In this document: one piece after another, positions 46,145 through 55,380 of the stretch
How positions within the stretch are numbered: the stretch's first letter is position 1
Layout of the letters: the number at the start of each line of letters is the position of its first letter
Translations under genes and position numbers: made by a program
Origin: an uncultured Granulosicoccaceae bacterium
GTDB taxonomy: Bacteria; Pseudomonadota; Gammaproteobacteria; Granulosicoccales; Granulosicoccaceae
Assembly (NCBI GenBank): GCA_938006335.1
Contig: CALLMF010000003.1
Coordinates: forward strand, 1-64,000
Reading direction: 5' to 3'
DNA length: 64,000 nt
Notes under the pieces: model-generated
What the model was told of the DNA's origin: nothing
The model's input: only the letters and a program-made list of their open reading frames with translations
The model's database searches: none

Positions 46145-46483
46145 CTACTTCAGTGGATCATGTCCCCAGTTCATCAGGGAATAGCGCCAGGCGCTGTTTT
46201 CTACATCCTCCGCTGGTCCACCTTGTGAAAGGTGACGTTTGATGTAGCCGACCACCGTCGCCATATGGTCCCACTGATCGTCTGTAATGTCGTCCTTGTT
46301 GGTTCGCTTGATGTCGACGATGCGGCGACCGGACTTGTGACCGACGCTTTCGCCGTTCCCGCTGTCAGCGCCGACGCTCTTGCTGTCGTCGGTGGCGAGC
46401 CAGTCTTCCAGCTCCTTCGGCGCCATGTTGATGTGGTCGCGCCACTCATCCCAGATGACGTCGCGATCCTTGCCTGAGCTCAT
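46145..46483 (-). CDS. DUF3140 protein
   Basis: 112 residues from ATG at 46483. The family core is visible: WDEWRDHINMAPKELEDWL, GESVGHKSGRRIV, DDITDDQWDHMATVVGYIKR and the ending WRYSLMNWGHDPLK. It is a small cytoplasmic protein of unknown function; the family is often found near stress genes. An inactive copy sits at 35913-36142. Confidence 0.85.
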   Translation of the reverse strand: MSSGKDRDVIWDEWRDHINMAPKELEDWLATDDSKSVGADSGNGESVGHKSGRRIVDIKRTNKDDITDDQWDHMATVVGYIKRHLSQGGPAEDVENSAWRYSLMNWGHDPLK

Positions 46484-46696
46484 ATTTTTTCCATCATCGA
46501 TTCGAATTGCATGCGTGTTCTGCGCGAGCGCGAGCAAAGTTCCCAGGCACCGAGCGTTCTCATCAGCCCGACACCCGCCTTGCGCGACTGACGGTCAGAC
46601 TAAACCGCGGTGATCAGGAACCTGTCGGCTTGAACAATTTACGGCTTATGGCAAGGATCGACCTTGACGAAGACGCTCGACACACTCGACCGCCGA

Positions 46697-46756
46697 GTCG
46701 GTGTGTCGACAGTTGTGCGTATCCGGCGTATCAAGCCGCATGAAACGGTCTTGCCA
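46697..46756 (+). repeat. 60-bp direct repeat, copy B
   Basis: Matches 44506-44565. Here it is joined directly to the 3' half of the proline-rich frame (46757 onward) and then to an intact DUF2789 gene. The block 46697-47105 therefore looks like a copy of 44506-45691 that lost the CheB-like gene and the 5' half of the proline-rich gene. Confidence 0.75.
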
Positions 46757-46858
46757 GCCGACGTCCCGCCATCCCAAACTCCCGAGCTTGTAAGGGAACC
46801 TGTGCTTGCGCCGACGACACCGCCGACTAACCCGGTGAACGATCCTTTGCCGATGTAG
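46757..46858 (+). pseudogene. 3' half of a duplicated proline-rich gene
   Basis: The frame reads PPSQTPELVREPVLAPTTPP and ends NPVNDPLPM before TAG, matching the end of the gene at 45400-45624. The 5' half is absent and the frame upstream comes from the 60-bp repeat. Confidence 0.65.
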
Positions 46859-46886
46859 GTGCGGACACGGCTGTTTTCAGCGTAGA

Positions 46887-47105
46887 TTATTCGCGGAACA
46901 GTGCGTCCAGTTGCCCCGCCGCTATCGACCACGGGTCGTCTGCTCGTATGGCGTCCCTGAGCATACCAGCCTGGCCCGCGTTCCAGAACGAGGCATCTGC
47001 GAGTGCTATGGACTCGTCAAGGGGGCCGTGCTGCTCTACGAAATCTTCCACATTCTCGTCCGGCAGCCCGAGCTGCTTTGCGAGCTCTTCCAGGGTGTAA
47101 TCCAT
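46887..47105 (-). CDS. DUF2789 protein
   Basis: A 72-residue acidic helical protein matching the DUF2789 pattern: LEELAKQLGLP, IALADASFWNAGQAGMLR, and WSIAAGQLDALFRE. Cytoplasmic, function unknown. ATG at 47105 lies about 240 bases from the GGDEF-EAL gene end. A remnant copy is at 45657-45691. Confidence 0.85.
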   Translation of the reverse strand: MDYTLEELAKQLGLPDENVEDFVEQHGPLDESIALADASFWNAGQAGMLRDAIRADDPWSIAAGQLDALFRE

Positions 47106-47346
47106 GATGCATTCCGTGATTGAATGAAGGCCGTATCACTACCTTGTTACCGGGGTGTACACCTCGGCCATTGAACAAATTGCAGAGGCAGTTGGACCGT
47201 ACGAAATCCCCGGGTAACACCCATCGTTTGTTGGCAATTTGGCCGGATGGGGAAGCACTGTTGGGGGCAGGTCCCCGTTGGCGCCGGTAAGGTGGTACAG
47301 CTGAGTAACGCGAGGCCGTCGCAGCGATGCCGGGCCGGAATCAGCT

Positions 47347-49494
47347 TCAGTTCTGCCCCACAACCTGCAGCCTGGGTGGTGACGCAATTCGATATCGGGC
47401 GGACAGCTGACGGGTCAGATCAACAGCGGCCTGTGGTCGACACAGGAAATACCCCTGCACTACATCACATCCGATATCACGCAGATGTTCCAGCGAACGG
47501 GCATCCTCAACCCCTTCGGCCACCATTTTCAGACCCAGGTTGTGTGTCAGATCCAGGGTTGCCTTCACGATGACGGCGTCGCGTTCGCTGTCGAACAGGT
47601 TCTGGATAAAGGATCGATCCAGTTTCAACTCCTGCACCGGCAGTCGACTCAGATACGACAGCGAACAGTAGCCCGTGCCGTAATCGTCTATCGACAACTT
47701 CACGCCGAGGCGCCGGATGTCATCCAGCACCTGCTCCGCTCGCTCGGGTTCACTCATCATGGCGCTCTCTGTCACTTCAAGTACCAACGCGTCGGGTTGA
47801 AGGCCGACCTCATCGAGTAGCAGGGCGACATCGTGGGTGAGATCGGCATCGAGAAGATTTGACATCGACAGATTGACGGCCACATGCAGCTCATATCCAT
47901 CATCGCGCCACTGACGACACTGGTGTAGCGCTCGCGACAACACGAAGCGGGTGACGTCACCGATCAGACCGCAACGTTCGGCAAGCTCTATGAGTTCGTT
48001 GGGCGGAACGTGTCCATGCGCCGGATGGTGCCACCGGAGCAGGGCCTCGGTGCCCACCATGCGCCCTTCGTGCAAGCTGTATTTCGGCTGAAAGTACACC
48101 GTCAACCCATCGTTTCTTACGGCATCCCGCAGGTCATTGACCAGAGCCAATCGTGAGACATCGTTGAAGTCGTGCTCCTGGACATAGAACGTACTCGGAA
48201 GGCTCGCCTTCTTCGCGGCATACATCGCCACGTCAGCGCAGCGCATCAGTTCACGTGCGTCGGTTCCGTCATCGGGCGACATCGCGATGCCAACACTTGC
48301 ACCTGAGCTCAGCTGGTAGTCGCCGACGGAATAGTTCTCTTCAATGGCACTCACCAAGCGTATAGCGGTGGCTTCCGCCTCGGCTCGACTCACGCCGTTC
48401 AAGACGAGGGCGAACTCGTCTCCGCCGAGTCGCGCGACGAAGTCACCGGGACGGATGACATGCTGCAGACGTTTTCCGGTGGCCTTCAGGACTTCATCGC
48501 CGACTTCGTGTCCCAGTGTGTCGTTGATCTGCTTGAAGTCATCAAGATCGAGAAGCATGACCGCCAGGGAGCCAGTTTCCACGGACTCATCTTGAAGCAA
48601 CTGCACCAGGACCTGATCGAAGTCGAGCCGATTAGGCAGGCCGGTCAGTGAGTCGTGCCGGGCCTGACGTCTCAGTTCGCCGGTCATGGTCCGGGTACGC
48701 AAGGAATACATGAAAAGAAGGAAACTGACGCCGGCGAGACCGATGACGGAAACTGCCGCCACGATGAGCAAACCCTGTTGCGTCTGTTCCTTTGCCAAGG
48801 CGGCCGCACGATCCAGCGGGATGTCTATTTCTATCGCGCCCAGAAGTTCATTGAGCTGCCAGCGATGACCGGGCTCGATGCCCGCATTCTCACGCAGAGC
48901 TGCGATGTCCGGCTGCTGCTCCAGCGCGTTGTGACAGTCGACGCAGGATTGACTGGCAGCCGGGTCGGCGCGCAGATAGCGCAGTGTCTTGACGCCAGCC
49001 AGCTCTTCGATCCGCCAGACGGGCTCCCAGTCGATCGGTGTGGCAGGAGCTGGCTTGTCCTGTTGTTGCAGCGCGTCCCACGCCCAGCGTTGAAACGGAT
49101 CGACGATGCCCTGATCAGGGTCCAGATTCCACAGACTGACAGGCTTGAAGCGGTAGAGACCGTCGGCACCCGGAACGGTGGTTCGCGACAATCGCTTTAG
49201 AAACTGGGCGGGCAGCGGTACGTGCCCTTCGAGATCGTCAGAGTCGGCAGATGCACCAAAGCCGTCACGGACTAGCTTCGATACCGCCAGTTCCGCGTAG
49301 GCTGAGCGTGCTGCCGCTGCCTGGCTCGCGACGATCTCGGCGATCTTGAGCGCCTTGTATTCGATCAGTTGGTTCTGACTGCGAGAGACAACCGCCCAGG
49401 TCACCACCGCAACCAGCACGACGAACAGCGCCGACAACAGCACGATCTGTGCTGGGAGGTCGGGCAACCATCGATTGTCGCGTGTCTGTCTCAA
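47347..49494 (-). CDS. Haem-sensing GGDEF-EAL protein (DUF3365 sensor)
   Basis: 715 residues from TTG at 49494, with GGAAG upstream. A membrane helix (residues ~14-38) precedes a periplasmic Tll0287/DUF3365-type domain with c-type haem motif CVDCH near residue 183. A second helix lies near 240-262. GGDEF is intact (RLGGDEF, near 375), as is EAL (TEALLRW, near 485). The EAL metal and loop motifs NLSMSN, DDYGTGYCSLSYLSRLP and EGVED are also present. It could make or break cyclic di-GMP in response to redox or gas binding at the haem. It is last on the minus strand after the sugar operon but separated from it by 219 bases. Confidence 0.9.
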   Translation of the reverse strand: MRQTRDNRWLPDLPAQIVLLSALFVVLVAVVTWAVVSRSQNQLIEYKALKIAEIVASQAAAARSAYAELAVSKLVRDGFGASADSDDLEGHVPLPAQFLKRLSRTTVPGADGLYRFKPVSLWNLDPDQGIVDPFQRWAWDALQQQDKPAPATPIDWEPVWRIEELAGVKTLRYLRADPAASQSCVDCHNALEQQPDIAALRENAGIEPGHRWQLNELLGAIEIDIPLDRAAALAKEQTQQGLLIVAAVSVIGLAGVSFLLFMYSLRTRTMTGELRRQARHDSLTGLPNRLDFDQVLVQLLQDESVETGSLAVMLLDLDDFKQINDTLGHEVGDEVLKATGKRLQHVIRPGDFVARLGGDEFALVLNGVSRAEAEATAIRLVSAIEENYSVGDYQLSSGASVGIAMSPDDGTDARELMRCADVAMYAAKKASLPSTFYVQEHDFNDVSRLALVNDLRDAVRNDGLTVYFQPKYSLHEGRMVGTEALLRWHHPAHGHVPPNELIELAERCGLIGDVTRFVLSRALHQCRQWRDDGYELHVAVNLSMSNLLDADLTHDVALLLDEVGLQPDALVLEVTESAMMSEPERAEQVLDDIRRLGVKLSIDDYGTGYCSLSYLSRLPVQELKLDRSFIQNLFDSERDAVIVKATLDLTHNLGLKMVAEGVEDARSLEHLRDIGCDVVQGYFLCRPQAAVDLTRQLSARYRIASPPRLQVVGQN

Positions 49495-49713
49495 CGTGAC
49501 TTCCAGCCTTGCAAAAGGGGGGCGTCATCAATTGCGCAGGGACACAAGGCGCATCCCGTCGCTACCCATCCGTGTCGGCTGAGTCGATCCGCTCTAGACG
49601 GTCCAGGGTGACAAATGTGATGCCGTTCACATCCCGGCATTGGAGGCTGGTGGGCAGAAGATAGCGCCCCATCCTTCAGAGTGACGATGGGTTTTTCGAC
49701 GTGCCGCCGATCC

Positions 49714-50634
49714 TCAGGAGATACATCCTGTGGTTCGTGTCCCGATCCGATAGATCCGTCCCGAAGACGTCACGAACAAGGTGCTTCCATCCATACCACC
49801 GAAACAACAGTTGGCCGTTGCGTCCGGTAGTTCGATCCGGCCCAGCCGTCGACCGTCGGCCCGATAGATATGGATACCATCACCTGCGCTCGTCCATACG
49901 CGTCCCCCACGATCGACGCGCAGGCCATCGGGTACTCCCGGGCTGATCTCTGCGAATACGTCACCGCCAGTCAAGGTCGTGCCGTGGACCTCGAACATGC
50001 GAATGTGGTGCGGACGATCGAGATCGATACCGGGAAAGCTTGCGCCCTGTATCGCACCTGAATCGGCAATGTACAAACGAGACTCATCCGGGGAGAACGC
50101 AAGACCGTTGGGCTTGTCGAAGTCATCGGCGACGCGCACGACACTGCCATCGGTCGTGATGCAATACACGTCGGCACTGCCAATTTCACTTTCAGCCGGA
50201 TAGCCCTCGACATCGGAATTGATGCCATAGGGTGGGTCGGTAAACCAGATCGTGCCATCGCTCCTGACAATGACATCGTTTGGTGAGTTCAGTCGTTTAC
50301 CCTCGACGTGGGTTGCAAGCACTTTCGTGACTGCGGGCTTGTCCGGATCTTCACGAACAACAACTCGCCGACCACCGTGCTCACAGGAAATCATCCGCCC
50401 CGCAGCATCAAGGGTATTGCCATTGGCAAAATCGGTATCAGCCAGTACCACATCGACACCCTCGCCTTCACGCCAGCGCAGCAGACGCTTGGACGGAATG
50501 TCGTTGAAGTAGAGTGCATCATGCCACCACACCGGCCCTTCGGTCCAGGTGTAGCCGCTCGCGATGAGCTCTGGCAGGACCTCCTGGTCCAGACAATCAG
50601 CCAGCTCGGGATGGTCCTGGTGAATCCTGATCAT
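49714..50634 (-). CDS. SMP-30/gluconolactonase-family lactonase
   Basis: A 306-residue six-bladed beta-propeller with the family residues: Glu in TWTEGPVW, Asn in LNSPNDVIV, Asp in FTDPPYG and Asp in IADSG. It hydrolyses sugar lactones such as gluconolactone. ATG overlaps the stop of the second permease (50631-50634), so it is the last gene of the sugar-uptake operon. It probably opens the lactone formed after oxidation of the imported sugar. Confidence 0.88.
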   Translation of the reverse strand: MIRIHQDHPELADCLDQEVLPELIASGYTWTEGPVWWHDALYFNDIPSKRLLRWREGEGVDVVLADTDFANGNTLDAAGRMISCEHGGRRVVVREDPDKPAVTKVLATHVEGKRLNSPNDVIVRSDGTIWFTDPPYGINSDVEGYPAESEIGSADVYCITTDGSVVRVADDFDKPNGLAFSPDESRLYIADSGAIQGASFPGIDLDRPHHIRMFEVHGTTLTGGDVFAEISPGVPDGLRVDRGGRVWTSAGDGIHIYRADGRRLGRIELPDATANCCFGGMDGSTLFVTSSGRIYRIGTRTTGCIS

Positions 50635-51569
50635 GCCTGAACTCCGCGTCTGAAATTCTGTACCAGCAGCATCAGAATGATGATGCCGCCGAACACGATC
50701 TGTCGCCAGGCCTCACCGAACTGCATGACCGACAGCACCGAGGTCAGCAGCGTGATGAACAATGCGCCACCGACGGTGCCGAGGTAGCTCCCACGCCCAC
50801 CGAGGATGGACGTGCCACCGATGACGACCGCGGCAATGACCGGCATCAGGTAAGGATCCCCCATGGACTGATAGGCCTGATTCGCGTAGCCCGCCACCAG
50901 CACGCCACCCAATGCCGAGCACAGTCCGGCCACGATGAAGGCACCGAACGCGATTCGAGGGGTAGCAACGCCGGATAGCCAGGTGGCCTTCTCGGAAAGA
51001 CCGATGGCGACAAGGTAGCGACCAAAGGATGTTCTACGCAGTAGCCAGACAAGCGCTAACGACAGCACCAGCCAGACCCACAGGGCATTCGGTAATCCAA
51101 GACTGTCCCCGGAAGCCAGAGTACGCATCAGAGGCGATGCCTCACCGCGTGGATTGAAGCCGCCGGTAAACAGCACCGAAGTACCCAGCAACATCGCATT
51201 GACCGCGAGTGTCCATACCATCGACGGGATTCTGAACACGGCGACACCAATTCCGTTGACGACTCCGATAATGGCTCCTGTACACAATGCCGCAGGTATC
51301 GCGATCGCCTCCAGTACCGGGTGGCCCGTGCCGACAAGTGTGGTCGACACGATGGCTGCCCAGCCGAGTGTCCAGGGAACGGACAGGTCGATGTGGCCGA
51401 GCAGTATCACGACCATTGCGCCTGCTGCAAGCACACCGAGAAACGAGGCGATCTGCGCTTGTGTCAGCAAGTAATCGAGACTCAGGAAATTCGGAAACAC
51501 CAACGAACCCAACAGTACGACCACCAGTGATCCTACCCAGGGAAGCAGTGCATCGATATCGATCCTCAT
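50631..51569 (-). CDS. Sugar ABC transporter permease (RbsC-like), second
   Basis: A 312-residue inner-membrane protein with 8-10 hydrophobic helices and the CUT2/RbsC signature near GGTSILGGRGSYLGTVGGA. ATG overlaps the previous permease's stop (51566-51569). Pairs with the permease encoded upstream to form a heterodimer. Confidence 0.9.
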   Translation of the reverse strand: MRIDIDALLPWVGSLVVVLLGSLVFPNFLSLDYLLTQAQIASFLGVLAAGAMVVILLGHIDLSVPWTLGWAAIVSTTLVGTGHPVLEAIAIPAALCTGAIIGVVNGIGVAVFRIPSMVWTLAVNAMLLGTSVLFTGGFNPRGEASPLMRTLASGDSLGLPNALWVWLVLSLALVWLLRRTSFGRYLVAIGLSEKATWLSGVATPRIAFGAFIVAGLCSALGGVLVAGYANQAYQSMGDPYLMPVIAAVVIGGTSILGGRGSYLGTVGGALFITLLTSVLSVMQFGEAWRQIVFGGIIILMLLVQNFRRGVQA

Positions 51570-52531
51570 CTATCGAAGACCTCGAGTCGATGTCGCATGC
51601 GCAGCACATCGACACTACCGATGGCGATGGCCAGCGCCAGTATCAAGCCTTCAACGAAGGGTTGCGCGAGCGGCGGCAAGCCGGAGAAGAACATCAAGGC
51701 AGCAATGGTCTTCAGTATGAAGGCTCCGATGATGGCACCGAACAGCGAGCCGACACCGCCGCGCAAGGCGACGCCGCCAAGCACGATCGCCGCGATGGAG
51801 TTCAAGGTATAGGTCGGTGCGATACCGGCATCTCCCGTGGTTGTCACAAAGCTGACGAAGAGACCGGCAAGACCTGCGAAGAATCCCGCCAGCACAAACG
51901 CACCTATCCGGACGCCGGCAACGGGCGTACCGGACTGCCAGGCTGCCTGCCCCGCCGAGCCGATGGCATACAGCGATAGCCCGAATCCCGTGCGTCGAAG
52001 TGGTAACCAGAAACCGAGAACGATCACCAGCATCAGAATCAGCGCGGTCGGCACACCAGCGACGTCCAGCGTCATCGCATCGGCATAGTCGTAATCAACC
52101 GCCCCTCCCGGTGTTGGCCGCAACAAGAGCGCGATGCCACCAAACACGGCACTGGTGGCGAGCGTAGCGACGATCGGCTGCAGACGACCGAACACGATCA
52201 GCAGTCCATTCACCAGGCCGCAGATGGTCGCGACCACGAGCACGGCAAGCGTCCCGTAGGCGATTTCAAACGCGCTGCCTGATAGCAGATGTGACGCAAC
52301 CACGTTGGACAGCGCGACGATGGCGCCCACCGACAGGTCCAGACCGCGCACCAGCACCGCAAAGAATTGAGCGATGGCCACCAGTGCGAGTATGGTTGCC
52401 TGATTGGCCCAGATGGTCATCACATAGGTCGTCGGTCCACTCGGGTGTGTACCGAAATACAGCGCCACCATGCCGACAAGGCACACCAGAGCAAGCAGCT
52501 CCCGTGGATTACCCGGCTTCGGCAGCGTCAC
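51566..52531 (-). CDS. Sugar ABC transporter permease (RbsC-like), first
   Basis: A 321-residue inner-membrane protein of the same family, with GLDLSVGAIVALSNV near the N-terminus and GGVALRGGVGSLFGAIIGA in the ATPase-contact region. GTG start overlaps the ATPase stop by four bases (GTGA at 52528-52531). Confidence 0.9.
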   Translation of the reverse strand: MTLPKPGNPRELLALVCLVGMVALYFGTHPSGPTTYVMTIWANQATILALVAIAQFFAVLVRGLDLSVGAIVALSNVVASHLLSGSAFEIAYGTLAVLVVATICGLVNGLLIVFGRLQPIVATLATSAVFGGIALLLRPTPGGAVDYDYADAMTLDVAGVPTALILMLVIVLGFWLPLRRTGFGLSLYAIGSAGQAAWQSGTPVAGVRIGAFVLAGFFAGLAGLFVSFVTTTGDAGIAPTYTLNSIAAIVLGGVALRGGVGSLFGAIIGAFILKTIAALMFFSGLPPLAQPFVEGLILALAIAIGSVDVLRMRHRLEVFDR

Positions 52532-54042
52532 GCGGCCGCTCCTGGATCGAGCGATGCGGTCACCACAGCCTCGGACGTCAGTTCCTCATCGGCGAGCGTG
52601 GACACGATACGACCGTCGTAGAACACATGCACTCGGTCGCAGAGATGTACAAGCTCCTCGTGGTCCGTGCTCAACAGCACCACAGCGACACCCTTGGAAG
52701 CCAGTCGTCGCAGCAGCGCATAGATCTGTGTCTTGGTGCGCACGTCGATACCACGTGTTGGATCCGCGAGCAAGAGGCAGCGTGGCGACAGCGCCAGCCA
52801 CTTCATCAAGGCGACTTTCTGCTGGTTACCACCAGAGAGCGCAGCAGCCGGCTGAGCAAAGGACGCGCATTTCAATTCAAGCTCCGCCGCGAGCGCCTCG
52901 AAGTCGGCGTCGCCCGGCCCATCATGACCGAGCTGTGCAAGTTCCAGGTTGGCCGCGATCGACAACTCCGGTATCAGACCTTCGGTCTTTCTGTCCTCCG
53001 GAACAAGGGCGAGCCCGGTACTGCTCTGCTTGGCGATCCGGGGGTTCTCCGGTACGACCTGGCGTTCACCGATCTTCACCGCACCGTCGACACGACGCAG
53101 CACACCGAAGAGCGCTTGCAGCAGAGTGATCTGCCCCTGACCATCGAGCCCCCCGATTCCGATGATGTCGCCTGCCCGCACGTCGAAGTGCAGGTCGTGC
53201 AGACGACCGTTCCATGTCAAACCATCGACAGCCAGAACGACCTCGCCCAGCACTTCATCCACCGATGCCTTGGGTGGAAACAGCTCGTCGATGGACTGGC
53301 CGACCATGCGTTGGATGATGTCGCCATAGCCGTAGCGGCCGTTGTCGAAGGTCTCCACGTGTCGGCCGTTGCGAAACACGCTGATGCGATCAGCCAGGGC
53401 TTCGACCTCATGAAAGCGGTGTGAGATGAACAACACGCCAAGGCCCGCGTCCCGCCGTTCTCTCAACAGAGCAAACACTCGATCTACCACACTTGCATTA
53501 AGGGCAGACGTCGCCTCGTCGAGAATCAACAGGCGCGGCTCCCGGTAAAGCGCCTTGACGATCTCCACGAGCTGGCGATCCGGCAGTGTCAGATCACGCA
53601 CGCGAGCCGTCAGGCGAATACCCTCGCCACCGATTCGATCGAGCAGTGCACGCACGTCGCGCATGCGCCGATAGGAGAAGAATCCGAGACCCGTCGAGCG
53701 TGCGCCCAACAGCACGTTATCGCGTACCGACAGGTCCGGCGCCAGCGACAGCTCCTGGAACATGCAGACGATGCCATGCTCCAGCGCGACCCGCGGGCTG
53801 GACAGGCGCACGGGGTGTCCATCGACAAGCACGTCACCTGGCTCCGGCTGGACGACCCCGGCGACGAGCTTCATCAGCGTGGACTTTCCGGCCCCGTTTT
53901 CACCGAGTACGGCGTGGATTTCACCTGCATGGCAGGCGAAATCCACGTCCGACAGCGCAACAACCGGCCCATAGTGCCGCGATGCGCCCTTGAGCTCCAC
54001 GATGGGCGCTGTCCCGGACGGCGTCACCACGTCATGCGGCAC
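52528..54042 (-). CDS. Sugar ABC transporter ATPase (RbsA/XylG-like, two NBDs)
   Basis: A 504-residue protein with two nucleotide-binding halves. NBD1 has Walker A GENGAGKST and Walker B LLILDEATSAL. NBD2 has a degenerate P-loop (GGLDGQGQITLL), as in RbsA, and the signature LSGGNQQKV. The start is GTG at 54042, directly abutting the binding-protein stop. Energises uptake through the two permeases. Confidence 0.92.
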   Translation of the reverse strand: MPHDVVTPSGTAPIVELKGASRHYGPVVALSDVDFACHAGEIHAVLGENGAGKSTLMKLVAGVVQPEPGDVLVDGHPVRLSSPRVALEHGIVCMFQELSLAPDLSVRDNVLLGARSTGLGFFSYRRMRDVRALLDRIGGEGIRLTARVRDLTLPDRQLVEIVKALYREPRLLILDEATSALNASVVDRVFALLRERRDAGLGVLFISHRFHEVEALADRISVFRNGRHVETFDNGRYGYGDIIQRMVGQSIDELFPPKASVDEVLGEVVLAVDGLTWNGRLHDLHFDVRAGDIIGIGGLDGQGQITLLQALFGVLRRVDGAVKIGERQVVPENPRIAKQSSTGLALVPEDRKTEGLIPELSIAANLELAQLGHDGPGDADFEALAAELELKCASFAQPAAALSGGNQQKVALMKWLALSPRCLLLADPTRGIDVRTKTQIYALLRRLASKGVAVVLLSTDHEELVHLCDRVHVFYDGRIVSTLADEELTSEAVVTASLDPGAAA

Positions 54043-55167
54043 TCAGTTGTTGTCGGGGGACTGCCCCAACAGTTCTTCTGGCGTGAATGGCGCGAAGCAA
54101 TCCGGGAAGCCAGTGCCCGTGTTGAAGGACTTGGGCAGGTCCGGAAAGTAATGCACGCCTTCCTCAATGTCCGCATTGGCTACCTGCGGTATCGGCAGGA
54201 ACACGGTTTGAGGCAGCGCGTTACCGGCGAGCAATTCAACCGCTGCCTCCAGCGCAATGGCCGACATGGCGGGCGCCTGAGCGGCTGAAATGCCTGGGAT
54301 GTCATGCTCGTCGATCAGCATGCGCACACCATTCTCAGCGTCGAGCCCCATCGGCACGATCGGGTGATCGGCCGCAAGCAATGCGTTGATGGTGCCGGCA
54401 CCACCGTGTTGCGAGACCACACCATCGAACTGCCCGTGTGTGGCAAGCGCATCAGCGACGACCTTCTGGCTGGTACCGGTGTCCCAGTTGCCGGTGACCT
54501 GCACGATCTCCAGACCCTCGACCTGGTCGAGTACAGACATCATGCCGGCGCGACGATCCCGATCCGTCGAGTTGCCGGGCAGCCCGTCAACCATCAGGAT
54601 CTTCTCTGCAGAGCCGCCAAGCGCATCCATGACCGCCTGTGCCTTGAGGCGCCCGAGTTCGAGCTGACTTTCGTTGATCTGCACGACCTTGTCGGTATCG
54701 AGCACATTGTCAAAAGGTACGAGCACGACACCCGCACGCTCGGCACGTCGAATCACAGGCTCGAAGGCAGTGGGGTTGACCGCGATGAACGTGATGGCAT
54801 CGAAACCTGCCGCGATGAAGTTGTCGATGGCGGCAATCTGCGCTGCACTGTCATTACCAACGGAAACCACCTTGAACTCCTCGATCTTCTCGGCATTTTC
54901 CGGACGCGCCGCCCAGGCCTTGGAGGCCTGTATGGCAGCGATACGCCAGTCATTGCCGGCAAAACCATTGACGAAGGCGATCTTGTAAGGCCCTTCCTTT
55001 GCGTCGCGCTGGATCACGGTACTGTCTGGTGCAGCGGCGAAGCATTCCGGGCGGTGCGTGTCCTGTGCCGCAGCCAGTGCCGAGACGCCGAGACACGCAG
55101 CCACGGCAAGCGATAGACACGAAAAACGCAGACGAGCGGGTACGGCTGGCTGAATGGTTCTGTTCAT
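54043..55167 (-). CDS. Sugar ABC transporter substrate-binding protein
   Basis: 374 residues from ATG at 55167, with GGAG upstream and a signal peptide ending ALAAAQ. It has the type 1 periplasmic binding fold (IAFVNGFAGNDWRIAAIQA, AAGFDAITFIAVNPTAF, VVSQHGGAGTINALL). The closest functional group is ribose/xylose-type binding proteins of CUT2 systems. First gene of the five-gene operon. The exact sugar is unknown; an SMP-30 partner suggests an aldose that is oxidised to a lactone. Confidence 0.9.
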   Translation of the reverse strand: MNRTIQPAVPARLRFSCLSLAVAACLGVSALAAAQDTHRPECFAAAPDSTVIQRDAKEGPYKIAFVNGFAGNDWRIAAIQASKAWAARPENAEKIEEFKVVSVGNDSAAQIAAIDNFIAAGFDAITFIAVNPTAFEPVIRRAERAGVVLVPFDNVLDTDKVVQINESQLELGRLKAQAVMDALGGSAEKILMVDGLPGNSTDRDRRAGMMSVLDQVEGLEIVQVTGNWDTGTSQKVVADALATHGQFDGVVSQHGGAGTINALLAADHPIVPMGLDAENGVRMLIDEHDIPGISAAQAPAMSAIALEAAVELLAGNALPQTVFLPIPQVANADIEEGVHYFPDLPKSFNTGTGFPDCFAPFTPEELLGQSPDNN

Positions 55168-55380
55168 GATGGCTCCGTCAAGTGATCGCCGAGAAATATC
55201 GGGTTGAGACCAACCGTACCGATACTGGTGATCAAAACGCAAGAGTTCGCGGAATTTCTTGCGCTGCATCAAATCTCTTGCGCTACAACAAGAGTGAGAT
55301 TGATGGACGAAACCGTCGAGATTCATCGACGGCAATGTCGAGCATCGCGAAAGATTGCTCGGTGCTGCTAGAGGTACCGC

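Larger units (their letters stand above)
45762..46483. repeat. Copy 2 of the duplicated small-gene module
   Basis: Homologous to 35620-36142 across the membrane-protein gene and the DUF3140 gene. This copy keeps the 193 bases deleted in copy 1 and an intact DUF3140 frame. The outer ~140 bases are also conserved. They include a minus-strand mini-frame of about 23 codons ending KNYK....LFNG in both copies, whose status is unclear. Confidence 0.8.

Noticed and set aside
52291-53424. 377-codon plus-strand frame opposite the sugar ABC ATPase
   Set aside because: It is a shadow; the minus strand has all ABC motifs.
54304-55116. 270-codon plus-strand frame opposite the binding protein
   Set aside because: The minus strand is a clear periplasmic binding protein with a signal peptide.
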